Shown piece after piece: positions 55,800-64,000 of a stretch of 64,000 bases of DNA; the first letter of the stretch is position 1; each line of letters opens with the position of its first letter. Source of the stretch: Azolla caroliniana (lineage: Eukaryota; Polypodiophyta); contig JBHGNT010000011.1 of assembly GCA_043228905.1 (NCBI GenBank), positions 62,001 through 126,000 of the forward strand, given 5' to 3'. The notes under the pieces were generated by a model that was given only the letters and a program-made list of their open reading frames with translations, was not told the DNA's origin and did not search any database. The position numbers and the translations under genes are program-made.

Positions 55800-56245
55800 A
55801 AATGATAATGGTTCAAGACTAAATTCATTAACAATTGGCATGTACAAAAAATTTCATGTAGCATATACATTAAGTTCTCCTGAAGTCTTTTAGATGTCTT
55901 TTAACGGCCTTGCACTTGTACAAAGCCCAGTAAAATATACCGTCTGACATCCTTTGGAAGTCTATTGAATGAGCAGGGTAGGGTCTCCGGCAAAGGAGAT
56001 TGACTATTTCCGGTCTATTTCCTATGTATCTGCCCAGACTCCGTAATGGTTCAAGACTACAAAGCATAACATCAGTATAATGATAATGGTTCAAGACTAA
56101 ATTCATTAACAATTGGCATGTACAAAAAATTTCATGTAGCACTGCTGAATATCTTTTTGATGTCTTTAACGGCCTTGCAGTTGTATGAAGCCCAGAAGAA
56201 TATTCCGACTGACATCCTTTGGAAGTCTAATTTCTGAAGTCTTAT
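55800..56245 (-). repeat. 280-bp partial tandem duplication with ORF-like segment
   Basis: The block starting aatgataatggttcaagac occurs at about 55,802 and 56,082. Each copy has a minus-strand segment with related coding: DFQRMSDGIFYWALYKCKAVK in the first copy and FQRMSVGIFFWASYNCKAVK in the second. The first copy is open for about 90 residues (56,142-55,870). I do not recognise the protein. It sits just downstream of the LESV-like gene on the same strand; a decayed exon copy is possible. Confidence 0.5.
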
Positions 56246-56346
56246 CTTTAAATCACATAATTACAGTCGTATATGTATAATGATAGCAACCATTGAGCCA
56301 GAAGCTTTCACCTACATTGCATAGCTGGCCATAATAGCATTGACCT

Positions 56347-59300
56347 TCACCTAATCTTTACACTACTGCTTTTTCCTACTCTTTGTAGTTCTCCAGAATT
56401 TTCTAAACAATTATAAAACCCATAGTGAGGATATCTTTCATACCATGTTTCCTGCTGTTCATGCGTATCCCAATGTTCACCACTGCTACTTTTCCCATAC
56501 TTGTGCACCCAACCGGTCCCAGTATGTTCCTCACCCCATGTGCGGTTCCATCTTTCACCATTGGCCCCTTCCCACCATGTCTCACCTTGTTTTACACCAT
56601 GGCTAAACATATCAAACTTTTCATCCCATTTGTCTCCCCATTTAGATTGGCCTCCATCAGATTCCGATCGCTCAGCCCATTTGTCAGTGTATTTCATAGC
56701 TCCACCCTGCCCATCGAATTCCTCGCCCCATCTGCAAAGAACCTCAAGTGTTAACGGAAACGAATAGATCAAAACTAGACATGCATTCAATGTGTACTTT
56801 ACTTCTATATAACAGTTTTCATCCTTCATTTAGATGACATATATGCAACAGACATATATAGCACCTTCTGACCCGGTACACCACTGCCCTTTTCATGGTA
56901 AATTCATCGTGTTACCATACAGCACTAAGTTACAAATCACAAGATCCCTGAGAAAATATAACACAAATGCACGTGGACAGAACTGCACACTAGGAACCAA
57001 TCTATCAAATCACCCCGCTACGAGGCAGTTCCACCAACCGATAACTTTTCTGTCTTTTTAGGCTTTGTTGTATTCTTGGGTTCCACTTCTCTCTTTCTCA
57101 AAAGCACAAGTTGCCCTATCCGTCTCCCTCTCAAGGACCCACAAACCCATGACAAGCCTCGAAGATAGATGGCCACTAAATAATCCTTAAGGGAACACTA
57201 TGTGATTTAATACACTTGAACAAGAAGAGCTCAGATGCAGTCTTAATGCCTTACAATGTCAAATATCTGTTCTTGAAGAAGATAACATATAACTTTGAAT
57301 TGTGAAAACAAAGAAATGAAAGCAGAGATTGCCATCTATGAAGAAGGCAAAGTTAACCCAATCTCAAATACATGATAATTAGTTAGAAAAAAGGGTGGGC
57401 ATAAGTAGTTAAAGAGGAGGAACAGGTGGAACGCACCCTAGCCAAAAAGTGGAAGTCAAGAACCTCAACAATATCAAAGCTGCACTAAAGAGAGGTTGGG
57501 CTAAAGTGTCAACGAAGAAGTAAACAAAGAAATCAAAGCAAATAAAATAGGATGAATCAAAGCCGCTATAAAATACGTAAAACAACAAAGAATTTAACAT
57601 GTGGAGAGTGCAATTGATATAATAGCAAATGAGGCATGCAAGATGATTCGATGTGTGAGTCATGAGCATTCCCAAGTCACCAAAAGTAACGCCCAACAAA
57701 GATGGACACTGTACCAAGCATGGGTATAGTGCGGGATGAACCACCAACTGCGACACCAAGGACACTGTGTGGTTCAACCTTTGCTGTCTGGAACTGAGGT
57801 TTGGGGAGCAGAACTTTAGCAAACTGCTGGAATGAAGTGAAGAATATATAAATGAAATTTCTACACCAGCTCAATACACCCGAAACAGGAGCATGCCAGT
57901 TTGAAATACCTTGCAACAAAACGATTCAAAAATTCCTACATGTAGTATGTTTCAGGAAATTCTAATGAGCACAGAGCCATCACTGAAATCACTAGACATG
58001 CTTTTTCATCAACTCGATTGGAGAACCATAACTCATGGAAGATCAAAACAGTGAACTTAGGAGACCAGCATAGTTTCCTTTCAGCTTTTACGTTTTATTT
58101 TTGTTCTACCATTTTAGTAACTTACATGGCTGGATGACTACTTCATGATGATATGGCTCAATGGAATCAATCCAAATTCTCTGATGACTATGTCGGAATA
58201 TGGCCCCAACACATATATGCTTGTCATTCCATCCCAAGCTTTGGTCCACTCCACCATATGGCACAGTGAAAACCATGTCCACTAGTCAGTTATAACATTC
58301 ATCACGACTCCAACTTCCTGATCCCAAATAACTATGACCACTCTTACCAGCTCTGTTTGAAACTAATTGACTCTTTCTGGATATACGATATGATATCTTT
58401 TTGAGTTTTTTTCACCTATACCTTTGAGTTGCGCAGCAGCAAGTTCTATATGTTTTTAGTTTATTTTATTTTAAGAAAACAAGGCTATGTACATTATCTG
58501 TACAAAAATACTTCAGAATTGCCTTGCAGCTTAATTCTGCAGGAAATAGAAAGCATAGTACTACAATGTCAACAGCCAGAATATTCAGTTATATCAGTCA
58601 AATATACCACGCCAAACACACGCTGGTCGTGTGGTGTATTTCTCCATCTAGCATACCAAAGTCGACACCAAAGAGTAGGTGACAACATCTCCAAGACTTG
58701 AAAGCCAGCCTTGGAAGAACCAGCTTGTGCATCTGATGGTCTCTTCTAAGTATGAATCACCTCAAGGTTTCAAGTGTAATCGATGGGAGCACTGGTTCTT
58801 CCAGGAGCAATGAATGTCTGGCTTGTGCTGCAAATAAAGTACTGCTCCCCGAAAGAGATCATGTGTCCACCAAACATGGCATAGTAAAAGACTCACGCGC
58901 CACACCATGTGGGCATGCAAGCAAATCCACACGCAGTAAACCTGTCATTCTGGCACAACTCAATTACATCAACCGTGAATGGAATCATGCCCTACTATAG
59001 GTGGCTAGGAGCCAATGGATCCATGGGTAGTTCTGAAAGTGAAGTCTGCCATTAAAAGTAAATCACTAGGCAATTGGCAATGAGAAACCAAGCATAAGAC
59101 ACAAAGTGATTAAGAAAAACATGATTAAGCCTGGTATGTAACAAATGCTGCAGTGCATCGTTAACTATTCAAAATTTGTCTTTCTATATTGTATTCAGAT
59201 TAAATTGTAGCCCTTGTGTTCATGGGTTTTACCAATATCTTCACTTAGTCGTGAATATATTAGTTTACATAGGTTAAAAAAACTAAGCTTACTGTTTTCA

Positions 59301-61501
59301 TATATTTACCAAATTTGGAAAGTTGGTTTTCTTTCAAGATTTCATCCCATTAGGGACTACCATATAGAGAAGTATAGTTTGTTTCCCTTTCAAATTATCA
59401 TTCATTCTTTCAATTGGTACTCTGGCCACACTTAAAAACCTTCAAAAACATCACATTTTTCATCCATCAACGAAAATAAGGACCAAAAGATGTTGCAAAC
59501 AAAAAGTTTTCTTTTCACGGGGTTGCAGTATTCATCCAGATCCCATACTCTAATAAGTACTTTACCCATCTCATCTGAAGTTCTAGGTTTGAAATATTCA
59601 GTGATAGAATGCTTGAATTTGTACGAAGCATCAGAAAACCTGATGTTGAATAAACGATGTATGCATGGTGAGACCAAGAGATAAACAGGTTTTGCACTCA
59701 AAAATCTAAAACGTAGAGATCTTAATTCCTAATCAAGAAAGTCAAATAATTACCACAAGTCCCCTACACTATAAGAATAGAAGAAAAATCAATTTCAACA
59801 AATCTGCCATTCATGTCACACTACCATGACACATTCAGTTAGGTATAGAAATACCAATCATTTGTATTGGGTCATCATGATTTCAGACATAAGATATTAT
59901 ATCCATTCAATTCTTGGGTATCACTTACAACTCCAAGATTGGAGCAATAGAAGAAAAATCAAATACATAGGGTTTAGGAAAATATAGAAAGTACTACACT
60001 TGAGTACAAAGCCCATGGGAAGAAAATAAAAAAGAATGGACACATGAGAAACATCCCCTCGTCAATCATGCCTTAGATTTGTAAGGTCAGCCTATGCTAA
60101 GTTTGATCATAGGATACCTCTCATTGGTCATGAACACATGAGAAACATCCCATCTTCGATCATGCCGTAGATTTGTATGGTCAGCCTATGCTAACAACAA
60201 GATTGGGGACACCTAATGGTAATCTATATGAATACCCTGAGAAGGGTTAACCCACCAAATGAATGGTGTCCAAACCCAGATATAGAACAACACAATAAGC
60301 AAGGTTTAGATGGATGTAACATTAAATAAACATCAGGATATGATTTGGCATATGCAGGTACAATTGTTCACAATTGTTTTTATCTTACCTCTCATGCCAA
60401 ACATGGGCATGTCCAGGTTCTAATGGGGTTGCCTTATCTATTTTACACCATTTCTCAGTTGATTTTGCTGCACGCCCAGATGCATCATAATGCTCCCACC
60501 ACTTTTCATGCCATTCAGTACCATATCCGTTTCTCCCCCACTTGTCAGCATTTTTCTCAATATGAAGAAGTCCAGATGATAAATCCTGTACAAAATAATC
60601 AATCATGAAGTTTTCGTACTCCACAATCATACATAGACTGAACCTCACAAGAAGCAGACTTAATTATAATGGCAGTTATAGCAGCTTAAATCTCTTCAAT
60701 AGGCCAAACAACAAGAAGCATGCAAAAAAAAGGAAAAATGAAGAGGTTGTTCAATTAATAACAGCGTTGAAACTTGCTGGCACCAAATGGACTATTTCAC
60801 CTGATGGTAGCATACTAACTAAGTAGCATGATAGACATGAGAACATACCTGCCACATTGCTTCTTTCCAAAACTCCCGCCATACGTTTCCAGCTGTATCA
60901 CGACCTGACTTCTCAGCTCCAAGCTCCTTGTAATCAAATTTATCAAATGCCTCCCAGAACTTCTCTTCCCATTCAGTTCCATCAAGATTGATACCCCTGA
61001 TCACGGTCCATGAGCATGTAACTCCATCATTCCGTAATTCTTTACCTGTCTCTTTCCACCAATAGGATCCATCTCCATTGACACCACTGTTCATACTTGC
61101 ACTTGCATTATCTTGCTGCATAACTGAAGTAATTTGATTTGCCCTGTCTGGAATGGGCATACTGGAGACCAAAGTTTCAACATCTTCAGATGTTTTAATA
61201 GCATTCTCTTGAACTTCTACAAGAGATTGGAGTGGTGGAAGAGAAGGTTTTGCTCTACTTTGGAATGCCAACAACCCAGTTTCCATGTTTTCAAAAGGGA
61301 TATCCAAAGAAGGTGATAATTTCTCTTTTTCAATGACAAAAGAGGATCTATGAGGCAAAATACTGGGCTCCAGACTTTTTGGGATTTTACTTGTTTCATC
61401 TGTTTTCTTATCAGGAGGTGACCACGTCCAAAAATCTGGGCCAGGGGTTGCATGAGCTCCCAAGGAAAGATTTGTGGTGGAAGTATCCTTAAGCTGTTCC
61501 T
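56347..61501 (-). CDS. LESV: LESV/ESV1-family tryptophan-rich starch-binding protein (3' exons)
   Basis: Plastid protein that binds starch glucans and helps order or protect the granule; LESV and ESV1 mutants in Arabidopsis have altered starch turnover (family knowledge). Seen: minus-strand exons 61501-60849, 60585-60389 and 56731-56347 (stop at 56,347), with GT-AG borders and phases that fit. They encode about 410 residues. Part one: PGPDFWTWSPPDKK, a low-complexity spacer, then the Trp-rich domain (GDGSYWWKETGKEL, INLDGTEWEEKFWEAFDKF, SGRDTAGNVWREFWKEAMWQ). Part two: NADKWGRNGYGTEWHEKWWE, HYDASGRAAKSTEKW and GHAHVWHER. Part three: WGEEFDGQG, KYTDKWAER, WGDKWDEKF, GVKQGETWWEG, WNRTWGEEHTGTGWVHKYGK and a conserved end (QETWYERYPHYGFYNCLENS). 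The transit peptide exons are not seen and must lie upstream of 61,501, probably beyond 64,000. ESV1 is the alternative; length and the PGPDFW segment favour LESV. Confidence 0.88.
56732..60388 (-). other. Intron between the last two LESV-like exons
   Basis: 3657 bp. It contains a near-duplicate of an ~87-bp unit (cacatgagaaacatcccc at about 60,046 and 60,133). No gene or transposon coding sequence was recognised. The short open frames here are chance. Confidence 0.78.
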
Positions 61502-62534
61502 CTAAGAAAACAAATATTACAAATCATGAAACAAAAGAAAAATAATCAATGGCCCAACAAGCTCTGTGATAGAACATGACAGTAGCAATCTGCTCACTGT
61601 GATGTATAAAAAAGAATCATCAATGGACCAACAAGCTCTGTGATAGAACATAACAGTAACTCTGCTTTGATGGATGTCACATTTCATGTAAATGTTATTC
61701 CCAATAACATACAGTTGAAATGTTTTACTCTAAGCATCCATAGGTAATGTGCATCTTATGTTACATACATTTCATCTAGCCAAAGATAGAGGAAAAGAAA
61801 ATTTAAGCCTCTTCATTGGTCTTGCAGCTTGTATTTTGTAGAAGAATACATGTACCGTGATAGACATGCAAGATCAATTAGACATACAGATACAATTAAC
61901 TGCAAGAAAACATGTTGTGAAAACCAATCAAAGAGGATTAGATATGTTTATATCAAAATGTTCTCTGCACCCTATGCCAAGGAGCAACAGCAATGCCACC
62001 ATGCATGGAAAAAAAACTGGAAGCAAATAAAATAAACGGCTTTAGAGATATAAGAACACTAAACCCCCACTGGATAACTTCCCACAAACCCCCTTCAGGA
62101 ATTTCTGCTTTGGATAGGAACATTAAGGTTAATAGCTAGAACAATTCGATCAATCATAAACCTCTTCATACGTTCATGGAATAATCCTCTGCTATTTTTT
62201 ATCAGTTCTTCACTTGCACTCCCTCGTTTTGAATAAATAGTGAGAATATGGCTTGCGTACAAAATATGCACCATGTAATGCATCCGATTAGGAATCACAA
62301 CAAAATGTTCCTACACCACCAATACTAGAAAAACTCATAGAAAGAAAACCAGTCATCAACTTGAACAGTTTCATAAAGAAAATACAACATATATAGGTTC
62401 AGCATTTAGAGCTTAAGGCATAATGGAACCATCCAAATGCTGCAAAGAAGAAAGGAAATGATTTTATGGACCAAACGTGAAATGCACAATAATTCCTAGA
62501 GGTTACTCGCTTAAGATTCTGATTATGACAGTAA

Positions 62535-63000
62535 TTTGACTAAGTTATTATTAAGTGATGTTAGGCATCAAGCAAGCATATCCATTTTTATGTTCTTACA
62601 ATATGTGATGTGGCACCATTTGACATATAGCCTCCTGAGGATGTCAATATAATGGTAGCTATGATGTTACCTCAACGCCCACAGAAATAATTTGACAAGT
62701 CATTATCAGACGATGCTAGACAGCTAGCAAGACTAAACATTCTTTTATTCTTACAATGTGTGATGTGGCACCATGTGGTATATGGCCTCCTGAGGATGTC
62801 AATAAGTGGTAGCTATGATGTTACCTCAATGCCCAAAGACGTAACTTGACAAGTCATTATTAAACGATGCTAGGCAGCCAGCAGGAATATATATTCTTAT
62901 GTTCTTACAATGTGTGATGTGGCACCATTTGGCATATAGCCTCCTGAGGATGTCAATATAGTGGTAGCTACGATGCTACCTCAAAGCCCAAAGAAAGGTC
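62535..63000. repeat. Three ~154-bp tandem units
   Basis: Units marked by gatgtggcaccat at about 62,608, 62,763 and 62,916, each with cctcctgaggatgtcaata and gtggtagcta. High similarity between units. Confidence 0.9.
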
Positions 63001-63004
63001 CACA

Positions 63005-63700
63005 AGAAGCTCCCCTTTCTCTGTGCATTCTTCAAGTTAAACCTCCTCTCTTTACTTTTAAGGATATCGCATTTGCAACTTCACTTAACATCAAGTAACA
63101 TGGCCTCTTAAGAGCTTTATTACGATTGTGTTGCATGTGTTTGTGATATAGATCAAATTTTTGTGACTGCTAATTGCAACATGCCTCTATGCACTTCTCA
63201 AGTTAACTCTCCTTTCCTTTACTTAAAAGTATCTCACATTAGCAACTTCTCCTAACATCAAGGACCATGGCCTCTTACGAGCTTTATTGAGGGTGTGGTG
63301 CATTGGATTGAGTTTGTGTCACATATAGACCAAATGTTCATGGCGGCTAATTGCAACAAATCTCTATGCATTTCTCAAGTTAACCCTCCTTCTCTTCACT
63401 TATAAGGATCTCCCATTTGCAACTTCTCCTAACATCAAGTAGTATGGTCTCATATGAGTTTTACTGAGGGTGCATTGAATGAGTTTATGTGATATATATG
63501 TAGATCAAATGTCCATGCCTGCTCATTCTAACATATCTATATGGTCTTCTCAAGTTAACCCTCCATCTCTTTACTTATAAGGATCTTCCATTTGCATTTT
63601 CTCGTAACATCGAGTAGTATGCCCTCTTAAAAGCTTTTTTTGGATGATTTTGTGTAATGCATAGATGAAATGCTGGTGCCTACTAATTGCAACATACAGA
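63005..63700. repeat. Four ~173-bp tandem units
   Basis: Units marked by tcaagttaa at about 63,031, 63,198, 63,374 and 63,549. Each has a cttataaggatctcccattt-like block and a taacatcaagtagtatgg-like block. Unrelated to the adjoining 154-bp array. Confidence 0.9.
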
Positions 63701-64000
63701 AATAAAATTCAACATATTCAGGGAACAGATGTTCACTATTGCCTGATCACTTTGGCAGTGGCATCCACTTCTTCAATTAGCTTTACTTTCCAATACATAA
63801 GAGTTTGGGATGTCCAATTGGACCAACATCAAGGATTTTTCTATTCGCAAAAAATTAGATGGAACACGTCAACATGTTTTTACATGTAAGAGGACCTATC
63901 TAGACTACTTCTATGCTATTTTTGAGAGGAAATAACCAAAGAAACTCTTGAACAAAATGTGCTTTGGTCCCCTTCTATGTAGACTGAAATAGCTAGCTCC

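Larger units (their letters stand above)
61502..64000 (-). other. Probable intron or 5' part of the LESV-like gene with tandem repeats
   Basis: No exon was recognised. A ~75-bp duplication (caagctctgtgatagaaca at 61,558 and 61,632) and two longer arrays are present. If the gene continues upstream this is its intron. Confidence 0.55.

Noticed and set aside
57409-57919. Minus-strand open frames of 137 and 80 residues
   Set aside because: They lie inside the LESV-like intron, overlap each other, and show no domain or codon pattern of a gene.

Overview
This window is nuclear DNA from a flowering plant. The evidence is two spliced plastid-targeted plant genes, dense nested LTR retrotransposons, a LINE family and a mitochondrial insertion. 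The lineage cannot be told from the sequence. There are no bacterial operons, CRISPR arrays or rRNA genes.

Layout. Positions 1-42 kb are a graveyard of nested transposable elements; 42.5-64 kb are gene space. (1) 1-8 kb: a decayed minus-strand Ty3/gypsy element whose gag is split by a 5.1-kb LTR element (1670-6755) with no gag or pol. (2) 8.1-10.0 kb: a nuclear mitochondrial insertion carrying part of nad1 and flanking group II intron sequence. (3) 10.0-13 kb: a hybrid of a Ty3-like 5' end and a Ty1/copia 3' end. (4) 13.4-20.3 kb: two copia remnants head to head. The plus-strand one has two solo LTRs in its integrase region, and the second of these is itself interrupted by a 3.2-kb non-autonomous LTR element. 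(5) 20.6-22.1 kb: a Ty3/gypsy RT-RNase H fragment. (6) 22.1-36.3 kb: a 187-bp tandem array split by a LINE, which is itself split by a nearly complete Ty3/gypsy element (24,997-32,204, target duplication tactt); a plus-strand LTR lies beside the LINE. (7) 36.3-41.9 kb: a minus-strand copia element with a MITE-like insertion and a solo LTR that contains a smaller solo LTR.

Genes. A chloroplast-type DnaJ/Hsp40 co-chaperone lies on the plus strand in 11 exons (42,498-52,550, 555 residues, open throughout). On the minus strand are the last three exons of a tryptophan-rich starch-binding protein of the LESV/ESV1 family (56,347-61,501); its first exons lie beyond 61.5 kb, probably outside the window. 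Both act in the plastid, but nothing shows that they work together.

Most notable: a family of LTRs beginning TGTCGT, seen at five loci. In the three insertions whose host reading frame can be restored, the target duplication is 4 bp and reads NCGT. Several insertion boundaries (1669/6756, 15,350/16,128, 16,543/20,276, 24,996/32,205, 39,655/41,411) were checked by the host protein reading through once the insert is removed, which gives a relative order of insertion. All work was by eye; no alignment or database search was run.
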